Assembly (NCBI RefSeq): GCF_009659535.1
Contig: NZ_VJZZ01000004.1
Span: 372,001 to 436,000, forward strand
Length of the DNA stretch: 64,000 nucleotides
Source of the DNA: Aggregicoccus sp. 17bor-14
GTDB lineage: Bacteria; Myxococcota; Myxococcia; Myxococcales; Myxococcaceae
Reading direction: 5' to 3'
The translations under genes were made by a program, and so were the position numbers. Positions 53,097-62,252 of this stretch are shown in pieces. A model generated the notes under the pieces. It searched no databases. It saw only the letters and a program-made list of their open reading frames with translations, and was not told the DNA's origin. Numbering within the stretch: position 1 is the first letter of the stretch; each line of letters opens with the position of its first letter.

Positions 53097-54056
53097 CTAC
53101 TCGCCGTGCTCGATCATCCAGCGCTCGGCGTCGATCGCCGCCATGCAGCCGGTGCCTGCCGCGGTGATCGCCTGGCGGTAGTAGCTGTCCTGCACGTCGC
53201 CGCAGGCGAACACGCCCTCGATGCTCGTGCGGGTGCTGCCCGGCACGGTCTTGAGGTAGCCGTTGTCGTGGGTCTCGAGGATGCCCTTGAACAGCTCGGT
53301 GCTCGGCGTGTGGCCGATGGCCACGAAGAGCCCGGTGGCCGCGAGCTGCTTGCGGTCCCCCGTCTTGAGGTTCTTCACGATGGCGCCGCTCATGCCCTTG
53401 GCGTCCCCGAGCACCTCCTCCACCGCGCTGTCCCAGAGGAAGGAGATCTTGGGGTTCTGGAAGGCGCGCTCCTGCATGATCTTGGAGGCGCGCAGGGAGT
53501 CGCGGCGGTGGATGACCGTGACGCTCTTCACGATCTTGGCCAGGTAGTTGGCCTCCTCCATCGCCGTGTCGCCGCCGCCCACCACCAGCACGTCCTGGTT
53601 CTTGAAGAAGGCGCCGTCACAGGTGGCGCAGGCCGAGACGCCGCGGTTCTGGTAGGTGTCCTCGCCCTTCACGTGCAGCCACTTGGCGGACGCACCGGTG
53701 GCGATGATCACGGTCTCCGAGTGGTAGGAGGCGGTCTCGCCCTGGATGAAGAAGGGGCGCTTGCTGAAGTCCACCTTCAGCACGTTCTCCATGTGGATCT
53801 TGGTGCCGAAGCGCTCGGCCTGCTTCTGGAAGTTCTCCATCAGCTCCGGACCGGTCACACCCGTGGGGAAGCCCGGGTAGTTCTCCACGTCCGTGGTGAC
53901 CATCAGCTGGCCGCCGGGCACGCGCTGGGGCGCCTCGAGCGTGGGGCCGCCCGCGAACATCACCGGCTGCAGGTTGGCCCGCGCCGCGTAGATGGCGGCC
54001 GTGTAGCCCGCAGGCCCCGAGCCGATGATGGTGACCTTGTTGATCTTCTCCGCCAC
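53097..54056 (-). CDS. trxB: Thioredoxin reductase
   Basis: TrxB uses NADPH to reduce thioredoxin. The 319-residue protein starts with GTG (MAEKINKVTIIGSGPAG), behind GAGCGAGG. The FAD motif is IIGSGPAGYTAAIYA. The redox-active dithiol is SACATCDGAFF. The NADPH site is VLVVGGGDTAMEEA, with HRRDSLRASK. The C-terminal FAD motif is EGVFACGDVQD. It is divergent from the cyclic-nucleotide-binding protein gene. Confidence 0.96.
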   Translation of the reverse strand: MAEKINKVTIIGSGPAGYTAAIYAARANLQPVMFAGGPTLEAPQRVPGGQLMVTTDVENYPGFPTGVTGPELMENFQKQAERFGTKIHMENVLKVDFSKRPFFIQGETASYHSETVIIATGASAKWLHVKGEDTYQNRGVSACATCDGAFFKNQDVLVVGGGDTAMEEANYLAKIVKSVTVIHRRDSLRASKIMQERAFQNPKISFLWDSAVEEVLGDAKGMSGAIVKNLKTGDRKQLAATGLFVAIGHTPSTELFKGILETHDNGYLKTVPGSTRTSIEGVFACGDVQDSYYRQAITAAGTGCMAAIDAERWMIEHGE

Positions 54057-54128
54057 TTTGGACCTCGCTCCTGATTGCTGTAGAGAGGGGGAACCGTACC
54101 AGAGCCGCCCTGCCCCCGTGAGTCCCAG

Positions 54129-54587
54129 ATGGATGCCCAGCTGCTCAAGAAGGTTGCGCTCTTCGAGGGATTGACCCAGGGCCAGCTCGCCAAGGTGGCC
54201 AGCATCGCCCAGCCCCGCACCTACGAGGGGGGCGCCTTCCTCTTCCGGGAGGGAGACGCCGGGCACGAGGTGTTCATCCTCCTGTCCGGCAAGGTGCGCA
54301 TTTCCAAGAGCGTGCCAGGCATCGGGGAGGAGGCGCTGGCCATCCTCGAGCCCGGCCAGTACTTCGGCGAGATGGCGCTCATCGAGGACAGCCCCCGCTC
54401 CGCGGACGCCATCGCCCACACCCCCTGCAGCGTGTGGGTCATCGAGCGCGCCCAGCTGGACCGGCTGATGTTCACCGACAAGGACCTGGCGTACGTGCTG
54501 CTCTGGACCTTCGTGCGCACGCTCTCGGTCCGCCTGCGCGAGACGAACGACAAGATCAAGGCGTTCTTCGCCATCTCGCGCTTCTAG
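54129..54587 (+). CDS. Cyclic nucleotide-binding domain protein
   Basis: The 152-residue protein is essentially one CRP-type cyclic nucleotide-binding domain. LFEGLTQGQLAKVASIAQP opens it. REGDAGHEVFILLSGKVRIS and GQYFGEMALIEDSPRSADAI follow, the latter holding the phosphate-binding Glu and Arg-Ser. There is no helix-turn-helix, so it is not a DNA-binding regulator by itself. It may act through protein contacts. It stands alone, divergent from trxB (72-nt gap) and followed by 174 nt before radC. Confidence 0.88.
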   Translation: MDAQLLKKVALFEGLTQGQLAKVASIAQPRTYEGGAFLFREGDAGHEVFILLSGKVRISKSVPGIGEEALAILEPGQYFGEMALIEDSPRSADAIAHTPCSVWVIERAQLDRLMFTDKDLAYVLLWTFVRTLSVRLRETNDKIKAFFAISRF

Positions 54588-54761
54588 CGCCCGCGTTCTC
54601 GGCGCCCGAGAGGGCAGCTGGTGCGGGCGCGTCCGTCCGGGGCCGCGGGCAGCTGCGGCGGGCCGGGACGGCGCGGCCGGGGCCCTGCCCAGGGCGCGGC
54701 GGTGGGCACGCACGTTGCTCTTCTCTCTCCGGCGCGGCCGGCGGCCGGGACGGGGGGCGGG

Positions 54762-55505
54762 ATGGAGCGGTGGGAGGTCGGGGGCGAGGGGTCGGGAGAC
54801 GAGGGGCTGGAGGCACCGCGCGAGCGGCTGTACCGGCTGGGGGCCGCGGCGCTCACCGACCCGGAGCTGCTCGGGGTGCTGCTCGCGCCGGCGGGGCGCG
54901 GCGCCGGGGGTCTCGCGGGCTCGCTGCTCGCGGCGGGCGGCGGCCTGCGGGCCCTGCTGCAGCTGGATCCCCAGGAGCTGTGCCAGCGGCCGGGACTGGG
55001 GCGGGTGCGCGCCGCGCAGCTGGTGGCCGCGCTGGAGCTGGGGCGGCGCGCGCAGCGGGCCTCCGAGCGGCGGCCGCGGCTGCGCACGCCCTCGGAGATC
55101 TACGCCTACCTCGCCCCCACGCTCAGCGCGCTGCGCCGCGAGGTCTTCCACGTCCTGTGCTTCAACCCGCGCAACGTGCTGCTGCACGACGCCCGCGTGG
55201 CCGAGGGCACCATGAACGCGTGCCCGGTGGACCCGCGCGAGGTGTTCGCCACGGCGCTCACCGCGCGCGCGAGCGCCATCGTGCTCGCGCACAACCACCC
55301 CTCCGGAGACCCCGAGCCCTCGGCGCAGGACGTGGCCCTCACCGCCCAGCTCGCGGAAGGGGGGCGCCTCCTGGGCATCAAGGTGCTGGACCACGTGGTG
55401 GTGGGAGATGGCGCCTTCGCCTCGCTGCTCGAGCGCGGGCAGCTGCTCGCGCCGCCCGAAGCGGGCGTGCAGTGGAGCGCGGGCGGCGGCAGGAGGAGGC
55501 GCTGA
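54762..55505 (+). CDS. radC: RadC-family JAMM domain protein
   Basis: The 247-residue protein starts MERWEVGGEGSGDEG behind a G-rich ribosome-binding site. A helix-hairpin-helix-like N-terminal part has LYRLGAAALTDPELLGVLLA and GLGRVRAAQLVAAL. The C-terminal metalloprotease-like domain has REVFHVLCFNPRNVLL and the JAMM motif AHNHPSGDPEPSAQD. RadC proteins are linked to recombination and repair but their activity is unsettled. Its stop overlaps the next start as TGATG. Confidence 0.92.
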   Translation: MERWEVGGEGSGDEGLEAPRERLYRLGAAALTDPELLGVLLAPAGRGAGGLAGSLLAAGGGLRALLQLDPQELCQRPGLGRVRAAQLVAALELGRRAQRASERRPRLRTPSEIYAYLAPTLSALRREVFHVLCFNPRNVLLHDARVAEGTMNACPVDPREVFATALTARASAIVLAHNHPSGDPEPSAQDVALTAQLAEGGRLLGIKVLDHVVVGDGAFASLLERGQLLAPPEAGVQWSAGGGRRRR

Positions 55506-55807
55506 TGGCGGGCATCGGGGGTGTGGGCGGTGCAGGGGGCGCGCTGCAGGTGGAGCTGCTCGAGGGGGCGCGCGCCGAGGTCGTGGACCTGGACACGGGA
55601 CAGGTGCGCGGGATGGCACGTTGCGCACTGCCGCGCGGGGTGCGCGAGGGGGACGTCGTGGTGGACGGCCGGCTGGACGCGGAGCGGACGGCCAGGCTCG
55701 CGGAGGAGGTCCGCGCGCTGCGGGCCCGGCTCGCCGTCCCAGTGGCGGGCGGCCTGGATCTCGCGGCCCCCTCACGCCTTGGGTTGAATTCCCGAAGGGA
55801 ACGGTGA
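55505..55807 (+). CDS. DUF3006-like small protein
   Basis: The 100-residue protein has the DUF3006 pattern: VELLEGARAEVVDLDTGQ, CALPRGVREGDVVVDG and an Arg/Ala-rich helix RLAEEVRALRARLAVPV. DUF3006 proteins are small and uncharacterised, and are usually found beside ComEC-type hydrolases. Here it sits between radC and recQ with TGATG and GTGA-type overlaps. The last 20 residues are not family-like. Confidence 0.75.
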   Translation: MAGIGGVGGAGGALQVELLEGARAEVVDLDTGQVRGMARCALPRGVREGDVVVDGRLDAERTARLAEEVRALRARLAVPVAGGLDLAAPSRLGLNSRRER

Positions 55808-55809
55808 AT

Positions 55810-57852
55810 ATGCGCCGGATGCCCGCAGCCCTGCCCCACCTCGAGCAAGCCCACGCGGGGCTGGTGCGCCACTTCGGGCTCGCGAGCTTCCGGCCCGGCC
55901 AGGACGAGGTCATCAGCGCGGTGCTCGACGGCCGCAACGTGGTGGTGGTGATGCCCACCGGCGCGGGCAAGAGCCTCTGCTACCAGCTCCCGGCGATGCT
56001 CCTGCCCGGGCTCACGCTGGTGGTGAGCCCGCTCATCGCGCTGATGAAGGACCAGGTGGAGGCGCTCACGGCGCGCGGCATTCCCGCCACCTTCATCAAC
56101 TCGAGCCTGGGCGACCTGGAGCGCGCCGAGCGGCTGCGGCGGGTGCGCGCGCGCGAGTACCGGCTGCTCTACGTGGCGCCCGAGCGCTTTCGCAGCGGGA
56201 GCTTCCTGGAGACGCTGGCCGGCGTGGGCGTGGACCTGCTCGCGGTGGACGAGGCGCACTGCATCAGCGCCTGGGGCCACGACTTCCGCCCGGACTACGC
56301 GCTGCTGGGCCAGGTGCGCAAGCGCCTGCGCCCCCCGCGCACCGTGGCCCTCACCGCCACCGCCACCCCCGAGGTGCGCGACGACATCGTGCGCTCGCTG
56401 CTGATGAAGGACCCGCTCGTGTACGCGCGCGGCTTCGATCGGCCCAACCTCTTCCTGGACGTGGTGGGGGTGAGCGGAGACGAGGAGCGGCGCCAGGCGA
56501 GCGCACAGCTCGCCTCCGAGGGCGGCAGCGGCATCATCTACTGCTCCACGCGGCGCGCGGCGGAGGGCCTGCACGCGAGCCTGCGCACGCGGGGGCTGCG
56601 CAGCGTGCTGTACCACGCGGGCATGGAGGACGAGGCGCGGCGGCGCGCCCAGGACGACTTCATGTCCGCGAAGGACGCGGTGGCCGTGGCCACCAATGCC
56701 TTCGGCATGGGCATCGACAAGCCGGACATCCGCTTCGTCGCCCACGCGAACATCCCCAAGGCCGTGGAGGCCTACTACCAGGAGATCGGCCGCGCGGGAC
56801 GAGACGGGGAGCCCGCGCGCGCGGTGCTGCTCTTCAACCACGCGGACGTGTACACGCAGGAGCGGCTCATCGAGAGCAGCCACCCCTCCGAGGCGGTGCT
56901 CGCGGACGTGTGGGGGCTCCTGCAGGGCGTGGACGCGTACGACCGCGGCCTGCTCGCGCTCGCGGGCGCGGTGGGCGCGAGCGAGTTCGAGGTGAGCGCC
57001 GCGCTCAAGATCTTCGAGCGCGAGGGGAAGCTCGAGCGCGGCGGGCGCGGCGAGGGCGAGTACGGCCTCACCCTCACGGAGCGCGCCACCCTCGCCCACC
57101 CCCACGCCCCGGACGCCCAGCGCCTCCTGCAGTCGATGTTGGAGACGGTCTCCATCGGCCGCACCATCACCACCGAGCTGCCCCTGCTCGCGCGCCGCAC
57201 GGCCCTCTCCGAGGACGAGGTGCGCCACGCGGTGGGGCTCCTGGAGAAAGCCGGGGCGCTGCACGTGCGCAGGCCCTTCGCCGGCCGCGCCATCCGCGCG
57301 CTGGCGCGCGTCCCCTTCCGCGAGCTGGGCGTGGACCTGGAACGCGTGCGCGAGCAGGAGCGGCGCGCGCTGCTGCTGCTCAAGCGGATGACGGACTACG
57401 CGTACACCAAGCGCTGCCGCCGCGCCTTCCTGCTGCAGTACTTCGGGCAGCAGGACGTGGAGCCCACCTGCACCGGCTGCGACGTGTGCGCGGGCAGCCG
57501 CGCGCAGAAGCTCGTCTCGGCCTCACGCACGGCGGGCGCACCGGGGGCCCCGCCCCCGGGCTACAGCGAGCTCGCGGCCACCGAGCTGCGGCGCTGGCGC
57601 AAGGAGCTCGCGCGCGAGCTGGACATCCCGCCTTTCATCATCTTCAACGACGCCACCCTGCTGGGCCTCGCCGCGGTGCTGCCCACCGACCGCGCGAGCT
57701 TCCTCGGGGTGAAGGGCACCGGGGAGAGCCGCTGGGAGCGCTTCGGGCCCAAGGTGGTGGAGATCTGCCTCATGGCCCGCGCGGCCGGGCACACCCCCAC
57801 CGCCGCACCCGTGGCGCCGCACCTTCGGCGCGCGCGCAGCCGCAAGGTGTAG
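55810..57852 (+). CDS. recQ: ATP-dependent DNA helicase RecQ
   Basis: RecQ is a 3'-5' helicase for recombination and fork repair. The protein has 680 residues; E. coli RecQ has about 610. Motifs: FRPGQDEVISAVLDG (motif 0), MPTGAGKSLCYQLPA (Walker A), VDEAHCISAWGHDFRP (DEAH), TATATPEV, ATNAFGMGIDKPDIR and QEIGRAGRDG. The RQC zinc Cys set is KRCRRAFLL, then CTGCDVC. The HRDC domain begins YSELAATELRRWRKELA. ATG at 55810 has GAAGGGA upstream. The extra length lies between the RQC helices. Confidence 0.95.
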   Translation: MRRMPAALPHLEQAHAGLVRHFGLASFRPGQDEVISAVLDGRNVVVVMPTGAGKSLCYQLPAMLLPGLTLVVSPLIALMKDQVEALTARGIPATFINSSLGDLERAERLRRVRAREYRLLYVAPERFRSGSFLETLAGVGVDLLAVDEAHCISAWGHDFRPDYALLGQVRKRLRPPRTVALTATATPEVRDDIVRSLLMKDPLVYARGFDRPNLFLDVVGVSGDEERRQASAQLASEGGSGIIYCSTRRAAEGLHASLRTRGLRSVLYHAGMEDEARRRAQDDFMSAKDAVAVATNAFGMGIDKPDIRFVAHANIPKAVEAYYQEIGRAGRDGEPARAVLLFNHADVYTQERLIESSHPSEAVLADVWGLLQGVDAYDRGLLALAGAVGASEFEVSAALKIFEREGKLERGGRGEGEYGLTLTERATLAHPHAPDAQRLLQSMLETVSIGRTITTELPLLARRTALSEDEVRHAVGLLEKAGALHVRRPFAGRAIRALARVPFRELGVDLERVREQERRALLLLKRMTDYAYTKRCRRAFLLQYFGQQDVEPTCTGCDVCAGSRAQKLVSASRTAGAPGAPPPGYSELAATELRRWRKELARELDIPPFIIFNDATLLGLAAVLPTDRASFLGVKGTGESRWERFGPKVVEICLMARAAGHTPTAAPVAPHLRRARSRKV

Positions 57853-57865
57853 GGCCGGCGCGCGT

Positions 57866-57888
57866 GCGCCTCCGGAATGCGGAGGCGC
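57866..57888. terminator. GC hairpin between recQ and the membrane protein gene
   Basis: Perfect 9-bp arms GCGCCTCCG (57866-57874) and CGGAGGCGC (57880-57888) enclose a 5-nt loop in the 46-bp convergent gap. There is no T run on either side, so it resembles the hairpin after the first pilY1 gene. It may end transcription from both directions. Confidence 0.5.
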
Positions 57889-57898
57889 CCCCGGGGCC

Positions 57899-58294
57899 TC
57901 AGTGCCGCTGCTGCAGGCGGCGCTCGAGCGCGCCGCGCACGCTCCAGCCGGCGAGCCCCACCAGCAGCGCGAGCAGGAAGATGACCCCCAGCGTGGTCGC
58001 GCCGAACACGAGCCGCACCCCGAGCTCGCTCACGCGGCCCTCGAGGTACGCGTCGCGCAGGGGCGAGAGCGCCCCCACCAGCTCCAGCGCCCGCGCGGGC
58101 AGCGAGTCCAGCGAGAGCGAGAGGCGCTGCAGGAAGCGCGAGGGGTACATGCGCCGGCCCAGCTCCACGCCGATGCCCAGCAGCAGGTAGAGCACCGAGA
58201 GGATGAAGGCATTGCCGCCGAGCACCGACCACAGCGGGGCGCGCGGGCGCGGGCCCGAGGGCGGCGAGCGGGGTGTGCCGGCAGGTGCGCTCAC
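57899..58294 (-). CDS. Integral membrane protein of unknown function
   Basis: The 131-residue protein starts with GTG at 58294, overlapping the upstream TPR gene stop as GTGA. A Pro/Arg-rich N-terminus leads to two transmembrane helices: one near residue 30 (NAFILSVLYLLLGIGVELG) and one near residue 105 (TTLGVIFLLALLVGLAGW). An extracytoplasmic loop of about 50 residues (RRMYPSRFLQRLSLSLDSLP) lies between them. It is coupled to the large TPR protein and may be its membrane partner. Confidence 0.72.
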   Translation of the reverse strand: MSAPAGTPRSPPSGPRPRAPLWSVLGGNAFILSVLYLLLGIGVELGRRMYPSRFLQRLSLSLDSLPARALELVGALSPLRDAYLEGRVSELGVRLVFGATTLGVIFLLALLVGLAGWSVRGALERRLQQRH

Positions 58295-61200
58295 TGGCCC
58301 ACCGCCACGAGCCGGCGCTTGAGCGTGGGCACGAGCTTCTTCACCCGCGCGGCCTCGGGCGCGGCGCCTGCGCGCTCGAGGAAGGCCTCGTACTCGGCGA
58401 GCGCGCGGCCCGGGTCCGTGCGCTCGAGGGACTCGGCGAGCGCGAGGCGCACGAGCCCGTCCGCGGGCTCGAGCTCGGCGGCGCGCTGCAGCGCCGTGCG
58501 CCCCGCCTCCTCCTGGCGCTGGCGCAGCAGCACCAGGCCGAGCGCGAGCTGGGCGCGGCCGGACTGCGGGTCCAGCTTCACGGCCTCCTCGGCCGCGGCG
58601 CGCGCCTCTTTCGGCGCGCCCGTGGCGAGCAGCACCCGCGCGAGCGCCGCCTGCGCAAAGGCGCGGTCCGCGGCGCTCGGGGCCTTGCCGGCGAGCTGCT
58701 GCAGCGCGCGCACCGCGGGCTTGCCGCCGCCCTCCGGCAGCTCGGACCAGTAGGCGCCCACCTGGCCGCAGGCGCTCTCGGGCTCCTCGCGCCGCGCCGC
58801 CTCGAAGGCCTTCTGCGCGCCCCCGGCGTTGCCCTGGCGCAGGAAGGCGTGGCCGATCTCGCAGAAGGTGGGGGCGCTGTGCGGGTCCAGCTTGTTCGCG
58901 CGCTCGAGCGCGGCGAAGCCCGCCTTCGCGTCGCCTGCGCGGAAGGCGAGCACCGCGCGCAGGCGCTGCGCCTCGGGGTCCGCGGGAGAGAGCTTCACGG
59001 CGCGCGCGGACGCCGCGTCCGCCTCGGCGACCCGGCCCGCCTGCAGCAGGGCGAGCGCGAAGCCCTTCTGCCCCCGCGCATCGCCCGGGTTGTCCAGCTG
59101 CCACGCCTCGTACTGCTTGAGCGCCTCGGGGCCGCGGCCCAGCGCGAGCAGCGTGCGGCCCAGCGCGTCGCGCGCCTCACCGTGGTAGCCGTTGCGGGCC
59201 ACCGCCTGGTTCAGCGGCTCGAGCGCGAGGTCCGGCAGCCCCAGGGAGAGCAGAAGCCGGCCGAGCGCGCAGGCGCCCTCGGCGTCGAGCGGATCCTTGC
59301 TCGCGGACTCGAACTGGCTGCGGGCGCGGTCGCGCTGGCCCAACTGCCAGTACACCTTGCCCAGGGCCACCTGCACGGGCCCGCGCGCGCTGCGCACCGA
59401 GGCCAGCGTGCGCTCGAGCACGCTGCGCGCCTGCTCGGCGTTGCCCGCCGCCGCGTCCGCGAGGGCGAGGTACACCACGGCCTCCGTGGGGTAGCGGTCG
59501 CTCACCCGCGTGCGGGCGAGCTCGGCGCGGGCGCGCTTCCAGTCGCCCAGGCGCGTGTACGCCGCGCCGCGCACCAGGGCCACCTTGCGCCCGGGCGCCT
59601 CGCCCAGCCGCGCGAGCGCGTCGCGCTCGCGGTCGCGGTCCACCAGCGTGCGCCCCAGCCCCTCGAGCGCCTCCTCGTTGTCGGCGCGCAGGGCCAGCGC
59701 CGCCTCGAAGGCGCGCTGGGCCGCGGGCAGGTCTCCGGCCACGCGCGCCACCTGCCCGAGGGCGAGCTGCACCTCGAAGGAGCGCGGCCCCTCGGCCTGC
59801 GCGGCGAGGAGGCTGCGCGCCTCCGGATGGCGGCCCAGCGCCGAGAGCAGCCGCGCCTGTGCGAGCACCTGGCGCTCGCGCAGGCCCTCGGGCAGGCCCG
59901 CGCCCTTCTCGCGCGCGAGCTCCCGGCCCAGCGCCTCCATGTCCGCGAGCGCCTGGGGCAGCTCCTGGCCCAGCGCGATGCGGGCCTCCGCGCTGCCCAC
60001 CCGCACGGCCGGGTGCTGCGGGGAGGCCGAGCGCGCCGTCTCGTACACCTTGAGCGCGTTGGGCAGGTCTCCGTACTCGAGGTAGTAGCCCCCCAGTGCC
60101 ACCAGCGCGCGCACGTGGCGCGGCTGCAGCGCGAGCGCGCGCTGGAAGTGGCCCACGGCGGCCTTCGCGTCGTGCTCGCGCAGCGCGAGCTGGCCGGCGA
60201 GCGCGTGCACCTCCGCGTTCTCCAGGCTCGAGCCGAGCAGCGCAGCGCGGGCGGCGGGGCGCGCGGCGTCGTCCGCCACGCGCAGGTCCGTCACCAGCGC
60301 GAGCGCCGGCTGCTCCGCGCGCACGCCCGGGTGCGCGAGCGCCTCGAGGGCGAGGCGGCGCTCCTCGGGGCTCTGCCCCTGCTCGGAGAAGCGCAGCGCG
60401 TGCGCGTGCGCGCTCAGGCCCCAGGCCCGCGTGCTCTCCGGGTCCATCTCGTGCGCGCGCGAGAGCAGGGTGAGCGCACGCTCCAGTGAGGCGGGCGTGT
60501 CCTCACCGAGCGCCCGCTCCGCCAGGTCCAGGGTCTCGCCCAGCGTCTGCCCGCCCTGCGCAGCGCGGCGGGTGAAGAAGACGCCGGCGCCCACCCCCAG
60601 CACCACGAGCGCGACGAGCGCGAGCGCGAGCTTCGGTCCGTGGCGGCGCAGCAGCGAGGGGCGAGCCTCCTGCTGCGCGAGCTTCTCGCGCAGCTCGCGC
60701 TCGTAGGCCTGGGCAATCTCCGCGGCACGCGTCGGCGTGGTCGCGGTGGGCGCGCTCGCGGCGAGCTCCGGGGCCGCCGGGGGCGCGAGCTCGGGCAGGT
60801 CCTCCAGCAGCGAGCGCTTGGAGCGCGCGGGCGCCGGGACGGGCTCGGGCAGCGGCTCGGGAGGCGGCGGGAGGAGCTCTCCGAGCAGGCCTCCGCCGTC
60901 ACCGCCCGCCACCGGGGCCGCGGCCTCCTGCGGGTCCGCCCAGCTGGGCAGCGCGACGTCCAGGGCGGGCTCGCCCGCGTTGCCCTCGGGAGCGGAGGCG
61001 GCGTGCTCGCTCACGCCCTGGAGGCCGCCGTCGAGCGCCTGCAGCACCGGCGGGGCGAAATCATTCGAGCCGGGCGAGGAGTCCACGGGCTGCAGCACCG
61101 GCGGGGCACCCGCGCTGGGCGGGGCCTCCACCGGCTGCAGCACGGGGGGGCCGCCCTCCGCGGACACGAGCACGGGCGGTGCGCCGCGGGAGCGCTCGGG

Positions 61201-62145
61201 ACGCGCGCGGCGCACCACCTGCGGCAAGCCCGCCTCGCGCGGGGCGGCCGCGCGCGGCGCCTCGTGCACCGGGGTGCCCTGCGCCGGCGTGCTCAGGTCC
61301 ACGTCCTCGGAGGGAAGCTCCGGCTTCCCGGCGCGCCCGCCCGCCGCCGCGGGGCTGGGCAGCGCGTTCGCGTCACCCGCAGCGGAAGTCGCGGTTGCCG
61401 CGGGGCCGGGCAGCGCGATTGCGTCGGGCCCGGCGGAGTGCGTCCGCCCAGCGGGGCCCGGCAGGGCAATCGCCTCGCCCGCGGCGCTCGTCCCCACGGC
61501 GGAGGAGGCAGGCTCCTCCCGTCCGGCGCGCGGCGCCGTCTGCGCACGGAGCCCCGAGGACTTCGCGTTCCCTGCTGCGGGCGCCTCGGCGGTGCTCGAG
61601 GGGCGCGCGCTCGAAGCGCTCACTGCGTCCGGAGCGTGCGTCGATGCGTCGGTGGCGGGCGCGTCCGGGTCGTGGGCCCCCGCGGCGTCCTGCGCGCGCG
61701 TCACGCTGTGGAGGTCGGCGAAGACGGGTGCGGGGCCGCCGGCGAGCGCGCCCTGCGTCTGCTCCAGCCACAGCCGCACGCGCCCGTCCTCGGGCTGCAG
61801 CGCCACGGCCTTGCGCAGGATGGGCAGCGCGGAGCGGTAGAGCCCGCGCTGCAGCAGCGTCTCGCCGATGAGGTTGTAGGCGTGCGGGTTGTCGCGGTCG
61901 ATCGCGATGGCCTGGTCGAACTGGGACATCGCCTCGGCGGGGCGCCCCTGGACGATGAGCGCCTTGCCCCACAGCACGCGGCCCACCACCGAGGTGGGGT
62001 GGTGCGTGAGCCCCTGCGCGCAGACCTCCACGGCGCGCGCCGGGTCTCCGGCATCGAGCAGCGCGCGCGCGAGCTCCACGAACACGGTGGAGGTTGGATC
62101 CTGGGCGAGGACTTGCGCGTAGCGCTCCACCATCGACTTGGCCAT
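58291..62145 (-). CDS. Large TPR protein with internal transmembrane helix
   Basis: The protein is about 1284 residues. TPR units occupy the first 130 (MAKSMVERYAQVLAQDPTST, then YNLIGETLLQRGLYRSAL). An Ala/Pro-rich linker (about 140-490) carries repeats IALPGPA and PPVLQPV. A single transmembrane helix (LALALVALVVLGVGAGVFF) lies near residue 510. From about 540 to the end is a long TPR superhelix (more than 15 units). The topology would put the N-terminal TPRs in the cytoplasm and the rest in the periplasm. Its role is unknown. An upstream ATG at 62202 is possible, but MAKSMVERY is preferred. Confidence 0.82.
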   Translation of the reverse strand: MAKSMVERYAQVLAQDPTSTVFVELARALLDAGDPARAVEVCAQGLTHHPTSVVGRVLWGKALIVQGRPAEAMSQFDQAIAIDRDNPHAYNLIGETLLQRGLYRSALPILRKAVALQPEDGRVRLWLEQTQGALAGGPAPVFADLHSVTRAQDAAGAHDPDAPATDASTHAPDAVSASSARPSSTAEAPAAGNAKSSGLRAQTAPRAGREEPASSAVGTSAAGEAIALPGPAGRTHSAGPDAIALPGPAATATSAAGDANALPSPAAAGGRAGKPELPSEDVDLSTPAQGTPVHEAPRAAAPREAGLPQVVRRARPERSRGAPPVLVSAEGGPPVLQPVEAPPSAGAPPVLQPVDSSPGSNDFAPPVLQALDGGLQGVSEHAASAPEGNAGEPALDVALPSWADPQEAAAPVAGGDGGGLLGELLPPPPEPLPEPVPAPARSKRSLLEDLPELAPPAAPELAASAPTATTPTRAAEIAQAYERELREKLAQQEARPSLLRRHGPKLALALVALVVLGVGAGVFFTRRAAQGGQTLGETLDLAERALGEDTPASLERALTLLSRAHEMDPESTRAWGLSAHAHALRFSEQGQSPEERRLALEALAHPGVRAEQPALALVTDLRVADDAARPAARAALLGSSLENAEVHALAGQLALREHDAKAAVGHFQRALALQPRHVRALVALGGYYLEYGDLPNALKVYETARSASPQHPAVRVGSAEARIALGQELPQALADMEALGRELAREKGAGLPEGLRERQVLAQARLLSALGRHPEARSLLAAQAEGPRSFEVQLALGQVARVAGDLPAAQRAFEAALALRADNEEALEGLGRTLVDRDRERDALARLGEAPGRKVALVRGAAYTRLGDWKRARAELARTRVSDRYPTEAVVYLALADAAAGNAEQARSVLERTLASVRSARGPVQVALGKVYWQLGQRDRARSQFESASKDPLDAEGACALGRLLLSLGLPDLALEPLNQAVARNGYHGEARDALGRTLLALGRGPEALKQYEAWQLDNPGDARGQKGFALALLQAGRVAEADAASARAVKLSPADPEAQRLRAVLAFRAGDAKAGFAALERANKLDPHSAPTFCEIGHAFLRQGNAGGAQKAFEAARREEPESACGQVGAYWSELPEGGGKPAVRALQQLAGKAPSAADRAFAQAALARVLLATGAPKEARAAAEEAVKLDPQSGRAQLALGLVLLRQRQEEAGRTALQRAAELEPADGLVRLALAESLERTDPGRALAEYEAFLERAGAAPEAARVKKLVPTLKRRLVAVGQ

Positions 62146-62252
62146 GGGCGTTGCAGACTCCGGTGCGGACTCTCGGAAGAGCGGGCGGGGGCGCGAGACC
62201 ATAGCACCCGTGCGCGCGCCTCCGGCCTCCCTTGGTGCTAGCCTGCCGCACC

